From Moanibacter sp965226025 (lineage in GTDB: Bacteria > Verrucomicrobiota > Verrucomicrobiia > Opitutales > UBA2987), in assembly GCA_965226025.1 (NCBI GenBank), contig CBDDCD010000003.1, forward strand, positions 2,666,001 to 2,730,000: a stretch of 64,000 nt of DNA, given 5' to 3'. Within the stretch, counting starts at the first letter, position 1; the number at the start of each line of letters is the position of its first letter. A program made the translations under genes and the position numbers. Positions 35,126 to 43,586 of this stretch are shown here, piece after piece. The notes under the pieces are model-generated. The model did no database searches, was not told where the DNA came from, and worked only from the letters and a program-made list of their open reading frames with translations.

Positions 35126-36457
35126 ATGAAAACGATGACATTAGTCCCTCACGCGATCACGCCGCTACTGGAAGAACCGGTAGCCGTCCTCGGAAATGGA
35201 GTGAGCGGCCATGCGGTGGCGAGTCTCCTTCGTTCACTGGAGATCGATTACCTATGCTACGACGAAAGGCCGGGGCCGGGAGTGCGCACCCGGTTCGACA
35301 CGAGGGTTGCGAAGGTTCACCGCCTCGTGGTATACAGTCCCGGATTTCGCCAGGATCACCTTTGGCTGCGTGAAGCCCGGGAGGCGGGGTGCCGATGTCT
35401 CACGGAGCTGGACTTTGCTTCCCTCTTTTGGAAGGGGAAGGCGATTTCGGTCACGGGAACAAACGGGAAGACAACATTGACTGAGTTTCTGGCCTACGCC
35501 CTTAAGCGCTATCGAATCGACGCCGTGGCCGTCGGCAATAACGGGTTTCCGCTTTCTCGAATCTGTGGACGAGTCGATTCGGAAAACGTGTTGGCCATCT
35601 GCGAGGTCAGTTCATTCCAGGCTGGAGCCCTCGAGTTTTTTAAGCCGGACGCCTTGATCTGGACGAATTTCCACGAGGATCACCTCGATCGATACGGCTC
35701 TGAGGAGGAGTACTTCAAGGCCAAGTGGAATCTTGTCGAACGGCTCTCGCACTCTTTCTTTCTGGCTGGAGCGAGTGTCGCGAAGGCGGCTGCAAGATTC
35801 GGCTTTAAGCTTCCGGAGTTCACCACCGTTGTCGATGGCCCGGATCGAGAGGAGTGGATACTGCCGAGCGGGTCGGTCTTCTCTTTTAATCCGCAAAGAG
35901 AAAACCTGACGATGGCGAAAGCCTATTGGGGGATTGAATCACTTCCGGAAGGGGCGCTGCGAAATGCGGCGGAGCGCTTTCCGGCAAGGAAGCACCGACT
36001 GGTAAAGGTTGGAGAGATCGAAGGTGTAGAATTCTGGAACGATTCCAAGGGAACCAACTTTTCCGCCGCCCTGGCGGCAGCGGGCAACTTCGGGCAGCCG
36101 GTCGTTTGGATCGGAGGTGGAGAATCTCGTGGGGGAGACGTTGAAAGGTTCGTCGAAGCGATGGCGGCGCGGGTCAAAAGAGCCCACCTGATTGGCGAAA
36201 CGGCTTCTCGGGTCGGTTCGGTGCTGGATGGTTGCGGCGTTGATTGGAATCGTTACAATTCGCTCCCTAACGCCGTTTGTTCAGCCTTCGAAACGGCTGT
36301 TCCGGGCGACGTGGTCCTCTTCAGTCCGGGATTTTCGAGTTTCGATATGTTTCGCGACTATGCTGACCGGGGAGAATGTTTCGAGGATGCGGTGTCGAGT
36401 TTAAAATATCGGCCGGCCCCGAGGACGGATACCGCCGTCTCGCTACGAAGCGTGTGA
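35126..36457 (+). CDS. murD: UDP-MurNAc-L-Ala:D-Glu ligase
   Basis: Adds D-glutamate to UDP-MurNAc-L-Ala. The 443-residue protein opens with the nucleotide-sugar domain (VAVLGNGVSGHAVASLL), then P-loop SVTGTNGKTTLTEFLAYAL, VGNNGFPLS, EVSSFQAGALE, WTNFHEDHLDRYGS with YFKAKWNL (carbamylated Lys), NDSKGTNFSAALAA and LFSPGFSSFDMFRDYADRG. All are MurD-type. It starts 71 bp after mraY. Confidence 0.95.
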   Translation: MKTMTLVPHAITPLLEEPVAVLGNGVSGHAVASLLRSLEIDYLCYDERPGPGVRTRFDTRVAKVHRLVVYSPGFRQDHLWLREAREAGCRCLTELDFASLFWKGKAISVTGTNGKTTLTEFLAYALKRYRIDAVAVGNNGFPLSRICGRVDSENVLAICEVSSFQAGALEFFKPDALIWTNFHEDHLDRYGSEEEYFKAKWNLVERLSHSFFLAGASVAKAAARFGFKLPEFTTVVDGPDREEWILPSGSVFSFNPQRENLTMAKAYWGIESLPEGALRNAAERFPARKHRLVKVGEIEGVEFWNDSKGTNFSAALAAAGNFGQPVVWIGGGESRGGDVERFVEAMAARVKRAHLIGETASRVGSVLDGCGVDWNRYNSLPNAVCSAFETAVPGDVVLFSPGFSSFDMFRDYADRGECFEDAVSSLKYRPAPRTDTAVSLRSV

Positions 36458-36532
36458 AATGTCCGATCTTGGCTGCCGTCTCGTTCAACTTTTAGACTAT
36501 CGGGAACCCAGAAAAACTAATAGAATCGACCC

Positions 36533-37615
36533 ATGAAACTGATCAGAATATTCGGACTGGTGTTCGGACTGCATGTGTTCGTCATCAGTATCCTCTTCAT
36601 TCTTCCGGCCTGTCAGACGACTCCGAAGGAGGCGGAGAGCTCTTCTGCTTCCACTGGTTGGTCGGAGAATAGCTATGAGCCGTCTCCAGAAGGCAGACCA
36701 AGTGGGGAATTGGATCCATCGTTCAACGCCGGACTGCCCGATGAATCGCCCTCCTCGGGCCGGTCAGGACGGTATCCTCCAACTCGACCGGAGGGAGGCT
36801 TCACACCCTTCGACTCGGAGATGGGTACACTTGAACCATTGGGCGGGGAGTTGGAACCGACCCTGACGACCTACAAGGTAAAAAAGGGCGATAACCTCTG
36901 GAAGATTGCGGATCGCCATGGGATATCGCTCGACGAGTTGCTCGAAGCCAACGGATTTGATCGGGACGAGATGATCTTCGTAGGGGATGAGATTTACCTT
37001 CCGGTCTACTCGAGTTTGTCGGAAGGAGATTTTCTCGGAGGCCAAACAACGGCGGGTGAATACTCGGTTGAGTATAAGGTGCAAAGTGGAGACACCCTTT
37101 CCGGTATTGCATCACGGGCAGGAATCACGGTTGCAAGATTGAAGTGGGACAATGGATTGACCGGAGATACGATTTACGCGGGACAGAAGCTCTCACTGCC
37201 ACAGGGAACGTCCAAGGAGAGCCTTAACGCCCCGGCTCCGGTGAGAGAGAAAAGGAAGGAGCGTGGGCCGAGCGAAGGTGAAGCAACCCATATCGTGGTC
37301 GAGGGTGAAACGCCCAGTGGGATTGCGGCCCAATATGGAATGGAGACCTCCGAATTGATGAGGAGGAACCGGATCACGGACGCGACCAAGCTCAAGGTCG
37401 GGCAAAAACTGGTTGTTAAGGCAAAAGAAGAGGAGTCGTCGCCTTCTTTCTTCAGCCGGATACGTTCGGGATTCAGAAAGACTGAGGAAAAAGAACCCGA
37501 GGCGCCTGAAATCGAGCCCGTGGTCGAACTGCCTCCTACTTTAGAGGAACTCGACACAAGAGACGATGAAATCGTTATTCCGGTGGTTCCGCTCCGGCCG
37601 GAAGAGGAAAAGTGA
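36533..37615 (+). CDS. LysM-repeat lipoprotein in the dcw cluster
   Basis: A 360-residue exported protein. A hydrophobic signal (about 6-25) ends in the lipobox LPAC, giving a lipid-anchored Cys. A Ser/Pro/Gly-rich linker leads to three LysM domains at about 114-160 (YKVKKGDNLWKIADRHGIS), 181-226 (YKVQSGDTLSGIASRAGIT) and 249-298 (HIVVEGETPSGIAAQYGME). LysM binds GlcNAc-containing glycans such as peptidoglycan. The tail is acidic and has no catalytic domain. Its place between murD and ftsW suggests a wall-binding or septal role; that is inference. Confidence 0.85.
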   Translation: MKLIRIFGLVFGLHVFVISILFILPACQTTPKEAESSSASTGWSENSYEPSPEGRPSGELDPSFNAGLPDESPSSGRSGRYPPTRPEGGFTPFDSEMGTLEPLGGELEPTLTTYKVKKGDNLWKIADRHGISLDELLEANGFDRDEMIFVGDEIYLPVYSSLSEGDFLGGQTTAGEYSVEYKVQSGDTLSGIASRAGITVARLKWDNGLTGDTIYAGQKLSLPQGTSKESLNAPAPVREKRKERGPSEGEATHIVVEGETPSGIAAQYGMETSELMRRNRITDATKLKVGQKLVVKAKEEESSPSFFSRIRSGFRKTEEKEPEAPEIEPVVELPPTLEELDTRDDEIVIPVVPLRPEEEK

Positions 37616-37772
37616 TGTTTTCGATTACTTCATCGCTTCTGATCTGTCCTGTGCAATTGGCACTATCGGCGTGTCGCCACCGCCGGTCCCGTTCCTCCAT
37701 GTTTGACGTGTCTAAGGCCGGGGAAGCCGACAGGGAAATCATGTCGCATAACGGTCCTCGAAAATTCGTGAG

Positions 37773-37786
37773 GAAAGCGGGCTAGA
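37773..37786. repeat. Hairpin repeat family 2, half copy before ftsW
   Basis: AAAGCGGGCTAG matches the right arm of family 2. No left arm is found nearby. The bases AGAGG directly after it supply a Shine-Dalgarno-like site just before the ftsW ATG. Confidence 0.5.
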
Positions 37787-37788
37787 GG

Positions 37789-38931
37789 ATGCACATCAAT
37801 TCTGATACCCAAATTCGAGCCGTGGGAATGAAACTCCCCAGTCTCATTATCGGATTCTCTGCCCTCGGATTGACCCTTTTCGGTCTCATCATACTTTCGA
37901 GTGTGACTCAGAGTTCCCATGGAGGATCATACTTCCTCGTCGGTAAGCAGTCAATCTGGGTAATGGTAGCGGGGCTCTTGGGAGCCGTGACATATTTCCT
38001 CGATCTGGAGGAATTGCGCAAGGTGACATGGATCCAGGCCGGCGTCTTAATGATTCTGCTCTCCGTTGTCCTGGTCCCGGGTATTGGAGTGAGTGTGAAC
38101 GGGGCGCGGCGTTGGCTGGATCTGGGGCTCATGCATATGCAGGTCTCCGACTTTGCAAAAATCGGGCTCGTATTCGTTCTGGCGCACTATCTAGCCACAA
38201 ACCAGCGCCGGTTGGCGTCGTTTCGGAAAGGATTCTTGGTTCCGGTTGGCATAATCGGAATTATCTTTGCGCTGATTTTGGTGGAGCCGGATTACGGAAC
38301 CGCATTCATTGTCGCGCTTGTTGGTTTTACTCTCCTTTTCATTGGTGGAACTCGACTGATCCATCTCCTACCATCGGTCGTCATCGGGTTGCTCTTCTTT
38401 CTCGCCGCCATTGCTATGGATCCGGTCCGGCTGCGGAGATTGGTATCGTTCTTCGATATTGAGGGAAACAAGGCGGATGCCACATACCAGGTCTGGCAAG
38501 CGATGCTTGCATTTGCGGCGGGCGGGTTAGGAGGAGTGGGCATAGGAAACGGGCGCCAACAGAGAGACTTTCTTCCTGAAGCACAGACGGATTTCATCTT
38601 TCCCATCGTCGGGGAGGAGCTGGGCCTCATTTTTTCGGCAGGGATCGTTGTCGTTTTTCTGGTATTCTTCGCGACGGGATTTCGACAGCTGAGAAGGGCA
38701 CCGAATCTCTTCTATTTTATCCTCGCCGTCGGCGTCCTCCTGATGATCTCGGTTCAGGCGCTTCTAAACTTCGCGGTTGCTACCGGTTGCATCCCTACGA
38801 AGGGTCTTTCCCTGCCGTTTCTCAGCTATGGCGGATCCAATTTGGTGGCGACTTTCATTATGGTAGGCATTCTTTTGAACTGTTTCCGATATTGGAGTCG
38901 GACCCCGCCGATCAAACCGATGAATCTATGA
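37789..38931 (+). CDS. ftsW: Septal peptidoglycan polymerase FtsW (SEDS)
   Basis: SEDS-family glycosyltransferase that polymerises lipid II at the septum with FtsI. The 380-residue protein has about ten membrane helices and family blocks NGARRWLDLG, QVSDFAKIGLVFVLAHYLA, LILVEPDYGTAFIVALVGF, DFIFPIVGEELGL, CIPTKGLSLPFLSYGGSNL. Start is ATG 37789 with AGAGG just upstream; ATG 37828 (MKLPSLIIG) is an alternative. The stop overlaps murG by 4 bp. Confidence 0.93.
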   Translation: MHINSDTQIRAVGMKLPSLIIGFSALGLTLFGLIILSSVTQSSHGGSYFLVGKQSIWVMVAGLLGAVTYFLDLEELRKVTWIQAGVLMILLSVVLVPGIGVSVNGARRWLDLGLMHMQVSDFAKIGLVFVLAHYLATNQRRLASFRKGFLVPVGIIGIIFALILVEPDYGTAFIVALVGFTLLFIGGTRLIHLLPSVVIGLLFFLAAIAMDPVRLRRLVSFFDIEGNKADATYQVWQAMLAFAAGGLGGVGIGNGRQQRDFLPEAQTDFIFPIVGEELGLIFSAGIVVVFLVFFATGFRQLRRAPNLFYFILAVGVLLMISVQALLNFAVATGCIPTKGLSLPFLSYGGSNLVATFIMVGILLNCFRYWSRTPPIKPMNL

Positions 38932-40079
38932 GTCGCTTCGTCATATCCTGCGGCGGCACCGGCGGGCATCTCGCTCCGGGGATATCGATCGCGGAAGCGC
39001 TTATTGGTCGCGGGCATACCTGTTGGCTCGTAATCAGCCGAAAGCAGGTGGACGCCCGGCTGATTGAGAATTATCCAGGTCTCAACTTCGTGCGGGCGCC
39101 AGGATCACCGATGTCGTGGCGCCCTCTTGGTTTCGTCTCTTTTATCTTTCAGCAGATTCATCTGGCGGCGTTCGCTTTCCGGTTCCTTCGGGGGGTTCAG
39201 CCCCACACGGTGATCGCGTTTGGAGGGTTCGTATCCGGCGGAATTGCTGCTGCCGCGATCCTTCGAAGGTGCCCCCTCGTGCTTCATGAAGCCAATCGAA
39301 TTATCGGGAAAGCGACCCGTATTCTAGCCGGTTGCGCTACTCGAGTTTACCTTCCAGATGGGGTCATGCTCAGGCGTGCCGATCCCGAGAAGGTGAGAAA
39401 TTTCGGCTACCCGATACGGAGACAGATTCGGAAGGTTTCCAAAGAAGAGGCCCGGGAGGGGATCGGCGTCGGAGATACGGAGAGACTGATCGTGGTGGTC
39501 GGAGGGAGTCAGGGAGCCCAAGTGCTCAATGAGTGGGCACTGAACTGCTTCGAGGAAGTTGCGGCTGAAGGAGTGAGTATCTTTTGTGTAACGGGACTAG
39601 GGAAAGGTGATGAGGGCGTGCGGGATTGTGATGGTGAAAACGGAAACAGGGCTAAGGCCTATTTCACTCCTTTCACGGACCGGATGGGGGAGGTTCTTTC
39701 CAGCGCCGATGTTGTCGTTTCCAGGGCGGGGGCAGGAACCATCGCCGAGCTGATTCTCTGCCAAGCGCCGTCAATCCTCATTCCCTATCCTCATGCCGCG
39801 GAGAATCATCAGATCGCAAATGCCCGCTTTCTCGAAGAGCACGGAGGGTGTGTTGTTTTGGAGCAGAAAGATATCGGGAAACTGACCGGCAGGATTCTGG
39901 ATTTGATCCTCAATGACGAGCTCCTCGGGGAGCTGCGGCGCAACCTCGAGAGGCTGGGTGACCCAAATCCGTCGGATTTGATCGCGGAGGACCTCGAGCA
40001 GATCGCTACGAAGTGCAAAGTCCGACAGATTCCTAGAGTATCATCACACCCGAGTTTGAAATGCTGCTCTAATGAATGA
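38928..40079 (+). CDS. murG: Lipid II synthase MurG with a repeat-derived C-terminus
   Basis: Adds GlcNAc from UDP-GlcNAc to lipid I on the inner face of the membrane. ATG 38928 (MSRFVISCGGTGGHLAPGIS) overlaps the ftsW stop. Other blocks are IAFGGFVSGGIAAAAILRR, LHEANRIIGKATRIL, VVVGGSQGAQVLNEWAL, ADVVVSRAGAGTIAELI and IPYPHAAENHQIANARFLEE. The protein has 383 residues. The last 20 or so, after IAEDLEQIATKCK, are encoded by a half copy of the family 1 hairpin repeat and look non-native. murC, normally near here, is absent. Confidence 0.93.
   Translation: MSRFVISCGGTGGHLAPGISIAEALIGRGHTCWLVISRKQVDARLIENYPGLNFVRAPGSPMSWRPLGFVSFIFQQIHLAAFAFRFLRGVQPHTVIAFGGFVSGGIAAAAILRRCPLVLHEANRIIGKATRILAGCATRVYLPDGVMLRRADPEKVRNFGYPIRRQIRKVSKEEAREGIGVGDTERLIVVVGGSQGAQVLNEWALNCFEEVAAEGVSIFCVTGLGKGDEGVRDCDGENGNRAKAYFTPFTDRMGEVLSSADVVVSRAGAGTIAELILCQAPSILIPYPHAAENHQIANARFLEEHGGCVVLEQKDIGKLTGRILDLILNDELLGELRRNLERLGDPNPSDLIAEDLEQIATKCKVRQIPRVSSHPSLKCCSNE
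40010..40035. repeat. Hairpin repeat family 1, half copy inside murG end
   Basis: GAAGTGCAAAGTCCGACAG followed by ATTCCTAG is the right arm of family 1; the same string with AAGTGCAAAG before it ends copy D at 42306-42331. No left arm is present. It encodes the end of MurG. Confidence 0.8.
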
Positions 40080-41022
40080 GAAGGAGAACTCGGATTGCGA
40101 ATGGTGGGAGGAACTCCAGAGCACCTTGAGCGCCGATTCGCGTCTGGAGCGAGACGTCTGCTTGGCGAAGATGACTACCTTCGGCGTGGGGGGAAAAGCG
40201 CGCTTCTATGTTGAACCCGGATCAGTCAAGGACCTGCAAAGTGCGGTTGCCCGAGCCCGAGAGTGGAAATGCCCGATATTCTTCCTTGGGAGGGGTTCAA
40301 ATCTCCTCGTCCCTGACGAGGGGTTTGACGGAATGATTGTGAGGCTCAATCGAAAATCGTGGAGGGAGGTGCGCCCCAAGAAAGGCAATCGATTGTGGAC
40401 CGGAGGTGGCGTCAGGTTGAAAGAGATCTGTCGGACCGCGTGCAAGCTAGGGATGTCGGGTTTCGAATTCCTTGAAGGTATTCCGGGAACTCTTGGTGGT
40501 GGATTGGTCATGAATGCGGGCGCCATGGGAAATTGGATCTTCGATCTCGTTGAGGAAGTGGAATACATGCGCCCTGACGGCGAGCTCCGCAGCGAAATCC
40601 GCGATCGGTTCCACATCGGCTACCGGGAATGTCGCGAATTGAAAGATGCGGTGGTGGTGGGCGCCCTTCTTCGGGCTCGTGAAACTGATGGAGAGGAGGC
40701 AATTCGTGAAAAGTTGAATCGCTTTTCACGTGTGCGGAGGGAGTCACAGCCCGCGGGGCGGAATGCGGGATGCATTTTCAAGAATCCGGAAGATGGATTC
40801 GCTGGACAGATCATCGACGAACTCGGGCTTAAGGGAAGGTGCGTTGGCGGGGCTCAGATCTCGACTTTACATGGGAATTTTATCGTCAACCGCGGTGATG
40901 CTACATGTGCCGATGTTATTGCTCTGATTAGGGAAGTGCGGGGAGAGGTGCGCAGAAATCGAGGCATCGATCTGCAGCCCGAAGTGCTCCTGCTGGGACG
41001 GGATTGGGACGAGGTTTTGTAA
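40072..41022 (+). CDS. murB: UDP-N-acetylenolpyruvoylglucosamine reductase
   Basis: FAD- and NADPH-dependent enzyme that reduces UDP-GlcNAc-enolpyruvate to UDP-MurNAc. The 316-residue protein has the FAD-binding blocks TTFGVGGKARFYVEP, FFLGRGSNLLVPDEGF, FEFLEGIPGTLGGGLVMNAG and the type II active-site segments FHIGYRECR and NAGCIFKNPE (Cys in the proton-donor position, where many homologues have Ser). It ends with QPEVLLLG. Start overlaps murG by 8 bp. It is not fused to murC. Confidence 0.94.
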   Translation: MNEKENSDCEWWEELQSTLSADSRLERDVCLAKMTTFGVGGKARFYVEPGSVKDLQSAVARAREWKCPIFFLGRGSNLLVPDEGFDGMIVRLNRKSWREVRPKKGNRLWTGGGVRLKEICRTACKLGMSGFEFLEGIPGTLGGGLVMNAGAMGNWIFDLVEEVEYMRPDGELRSEIRDRFHIGYRECRELKDAVVVGALLRARETDGEEAIREKLNRFSRVRRESQPAGRNAGCIFKNPEDGFAGQIIDELGLKGRCVGGAQISTLHGNFIVNRGDATCADVIALIREVRGEVRRNRGIDLQPEVLLLGRDWDEVL

Positions 41023-41052
41023 CGGAACACGGCAGGAATAGGAGTAAACGGC

Positions 41053-41985
41053 ATGAGGAAGAAGCAGTCGGAAGGGAAGGGAATTCTCGAAGTGAGATCC
41101 TGGCGGGACATTAAGCAGTCCGCCGGAAGAGAGCTGAGTACCCGCCTCGCCAGGCGGAGGCGATTGGCCTCCATTTTGCGAAAAGGAACCATCACCTTGG
41201 TCGCCGCCGGGGTGATCGCGGGAATCGGATTCGGTGGGATTTCCATTTTCTCTAAAGGCACCGATGTTGTGGTTGCGGGTCCTTCCGAGAGTGTTCGGAG
41301 CGTGAAGTTCGGTTCTGACGGGGTCTTGAACTCGGAATGGGCGGATCGGCTGGTCCGGATCAAATCGGAAACCGGAATCATGAATGTGGACATATACGAG
41401 ATCAAAGGGCGATTAGAGGATTTCCGGCAGATCAAGTCTGCGGTCGTGTCCCGCAGTTTTCCCGATGAACTTCACATCGTGGTCAAGGAGAGGAAGCCGT
41501 TTCTACGGGTGCGTGTTCAAGGAGAGAATCTCGATCACGAAGATCTCTTGGTTGCTCGGGATGGTGTGGTATACAAGGGTTGGAACTATCCGCCGGCGAC
41601 TATTGACTCTATTCCATTTGTCGGCGGGGTAAGATTCCTTCGAGACCAAAACAGTACTCTGCGGGTGCCGGGATTGGAGAGAATCGCCGAGCTGCTCGAT
41701 CTGACGCGAAAGCAATATCCTGAGCTATTCGCTCGATGGCTCGTGGTATCCTGTGACGACTACCTGGGTGAGGAGAGCTCCTTTAAAGGGACAATCAAAA
41801 TTCAAGGAGCTGATGTGCGGGAGATGATATTTTCTCCGGAAGACTTTCCCGCCCAACTTGAGAGACTGAATCGGATCCTCAAACGGGCGCGAGAGTGGGA
41901 TATCCGGTCCTTGAAACGGGTGGATCTATCGATGGGCGATCAGGTGATCGTTCAGTTTTACCCAAAGCTGAACCCGGGAGTATAG
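41053..41985 (+). CDS. ftsQ: Division protein FtsQ
   Basis: Bitopic divisome scaffold. The 310-residue protein has a long basic cytosolic N-terminus (RLARRRRLAS), a membrane helix (about 48-66), then a POTRA-like segment (about 80-145: VRSVKFGSDG to SFPDELHIVVKERKPFLRV) and a beta domain with FVGGVRFLRD and YLGEESSFKG. The SFPDELxIxVxERxPxLxV pattern is the FtsQ hallmark. It starts 30 bp after murB. A hairpin repeat follows its stop at once. Confidence 0.85.
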   Translation: MRKKQSEGKGILEVRSWRDIKQSAGRELSTRLARRRRLASILRKGTITLVAAGVIAGIGFGGISIFSKGTDVVVAGPSESVRSVKFGSDGVLNSEWADRLVRIKSETGIMNVDIYEIKGRLEDFRQIKSAVVSRSFPDELHIVVKERKPFLRVRVQGENLDHEDLLVARDGVVYKGWNYPPATIDSIPFVGGVRFLRDQNSTLRVPGLERIAELLDLTRKQYPELFARWLVVSCDDYLGEESSFKGTIKIQGADVREMIFSPEDFPAQLERLNRILKRAREWDIRSLKRVDLSMGDQVIVQFYPKLNPGV

Positions 41986-41986
41986 G

Positions 41987-42055
41987 CTAGGAGGCTGTCG
42001 GACTTTGTGATTCGATTGCTTCGCAAGTACAAGAGTTCGTCCGACAGCCTCCTAG
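41987..42055. repeat. Hairpin repeat family 1, copy C (after ftsQ)
   Basis: Perfect 17-bp arms CTAGGAGGCTGTCGGAC and GTCCGACAGCCTCCTAG, one base after the ftsQ stop. The loop is nearly that of copy A. Confidence 0.88.
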
Positions 42056-42059
42056 AAAT

Positions 42060-42229
42060 AAGAAAATGAAACTGAGATTTGTGGAAAATGACATTTCCAA
42101 CTCCTCCGATGGATATCGTTGTGCCAAACTGTCACTGAAGTCGGAAGAGCCTCAAACTTCCACCTTCAGATTCACGGAAAGAAACCAGAAAATATGACAA
42201 TTCGTCTCAAATCTCAGTTTCATTTTCTT
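42060..42229. repeat. 22-bp inverted repeat pair between ftsQ and ftsA
   Basis: Perfect 22-bp arms at 42060-42081 and 42208-42229 (containing ATGAAACTGAGATTT) enclose about 126 bp without a convincing ORF. The pair sits between repeat copies C and D, so the whole 42 kb gap is hairpin DNA. It may be a MITE-like insert. Confidence 0.8.
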
Positions 42230-42232
42230 GCA

Positions 42233-42331
42233 AGGAATCTGTCGGAAACAACTTGGTCGCCAATTGGAACCTTCAACCTCCGATCTCACGTCCAGCAATG
42301 TTGCCAAGTGCAAAGTCCGACAGATTCCTAG
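42233..42331. repeat. Hairpin repeat family 1, copy D (before ftsA)
   Basis: AGGAATCTGTCGGA (42233-42246) and TCCGACAGATTCCTA (42317-42331) flank about 70 bp. The right arm ends 3 bp before the ftsA ATG, so it probably lies over the ribosome entry region. Confidence 0.82.
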
Positions 42332-42334
42332 CCG

Positions 42335-43543
42335 ATGAGACCGAGTAAGTTTATAGGGGCGGTCGAGATAGGAACCTCGAAGGTAGTCGCTCTAGTCGGT
42401 CAGCTGATCGGAGAGAGGAGCCTGAATATCATCAGCATGGGGCAATCGACTTCGGCAGGAATCAAGAAAGGCGAGATATCCGATTTTCGATCAGCAAGCA
42501 ATTCTACCCATGCCGCCATCAGCGCTGCCGAGAAAAGTGCCAGGGCGCCGATTGAAGGAGTCTATCTTTCCCAATCAGGTTCCCACCTTGAGGGATTTTC
42601 CAATCGAGGTTCGGTAACCGTAAGCGCGCCCAGTAGCGTCGTTCGGGTGGAGGACATCAAGAGAGGAGAGGAGGAGGCGAAGAGAAAGGCGCTTCCACCG
42701 GGGAGGGTATTCATCCATCACGTTCAGAACGGATATCTTCTGGATGGTCGCGAGGTCGAAAAGCCGGTCGGCATGCGCGGAGAACAGATCGATGTATGCT
42801 ATTGGCACCTGCATGCGGATGAGAGGAAGATCAGCGATCACCTCCATGTGATAAACGGTTATGGGGTGCCGGTGGAGGACATGATCGTCTCGAGCATTGC
42901 TTCGGGATCAATGGTCGCGACGGAGGCGGAGAAACAGCATGGAGTGTTGGTCTTGGACGTCGGCTGCGGTTCAACCGACTTTGTTCTTTACCGCGGCGGA
43001 AGAATCAAGAAGACAGGAGTGGTTGGAATTGGAGGGGATCATTTTACCAATGATCTCAGTCTAGGGCTTCGCATAGGCGCCAAACAAGCTGAAAGGCTCA
43101 AAGTAGAATTTGGTAATGCGAAGATCGATGATTCCGACAAGAGAGACTGCGTCTGGCTGATTGGTGATCTCACGATTGGGGACCGGTCGATCCCGAAATT
43201 GGCAATCTATAAGATCCTCAATGCCAGGGGAGTTGAGCTGTTCAGCATTTTAAAGAGGGAATTAGGTCTCCTGCTGAGCAGGGATCTGGTGCCGGCCGGA
43301 GTGATCCTGACCGGCGGAGCCTCACGCATGGAGGGTCTCGTTTCCGTCGCTTCGAGTATTCTGGGGGTTGCCGTGCGAGTAGGGGAGAATCCGACCTGGG
43401 TGCGAGAGGACCTACGGGAACCGGAGTACAGCACGGTTCTGGGACTCCTCTACTATGGACTCACGGCACAGAGATCCGAGACAGAGGAGAGTCCGCCTGA
43501 TGGATTGATGAAGAAGGTCGCCCGAATGTTTACTTTTGCATGA
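42335..43543 (+). CDS. ftsA: Division protein FtsA
   Basis: Actin-like ATPase that tethers FtsZ to the membrane. The 402-residue protein shows the phosphate 1 loop GAVEIGTSKVVALVG, the SHS2-type domain with ISQSGSHLEGFSNRG-like sequence (about 80-100), the phosphate 2 loop VLDVGCGSTDFVLYRGG, a connecting GGDHFTNDLSLGL, and ILTGGASRMEGL. The C-terminus (MKKVARMFTF) can form the amphipathic membrane helix. Start ATG 42335. The order ftsQ-ftsA-ftsZ is canonical. Confidence 0.92.
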   Translation: MRPSKFIGAVEIGTSKVVALVGQLIGERSLNIISMGQSTSAGIKKGEISDFRSASNSTHAAISAAEKSARAPIEGVYLSQSGSHLEGFSNRGSVTVSAPSSVVRVEDIKRGEEEAKRKALPPGRVFIHHVQNGYLLDGREVEKPVGMRGEQIDVCYWHLHADERKISDHLHVINGYGVPVEDMIVSSIASGSMVATEAEKQHGVLVLDVGCGSTDFVLYRGGRIKKTGVVGIGGDHFTNDLSLGLRIGAKQAERLKVEFGNAKIDDSDKRDCVWLIGDLTIGDRSIPKLAIYKILNARGVELFSILKRELGLLLSRDLVPAGVILTGGASRMEGLVSVASSILGVAVRVGENPTWVREDLREPEYSTVLGLLYYGLTAQRSETEESPPDGLMKKVARMFTFA

Positions 43544-43586
43544 GGGAGAGACGACGGCAATTGAAAATCTGGAGGATTCGAAGGCC

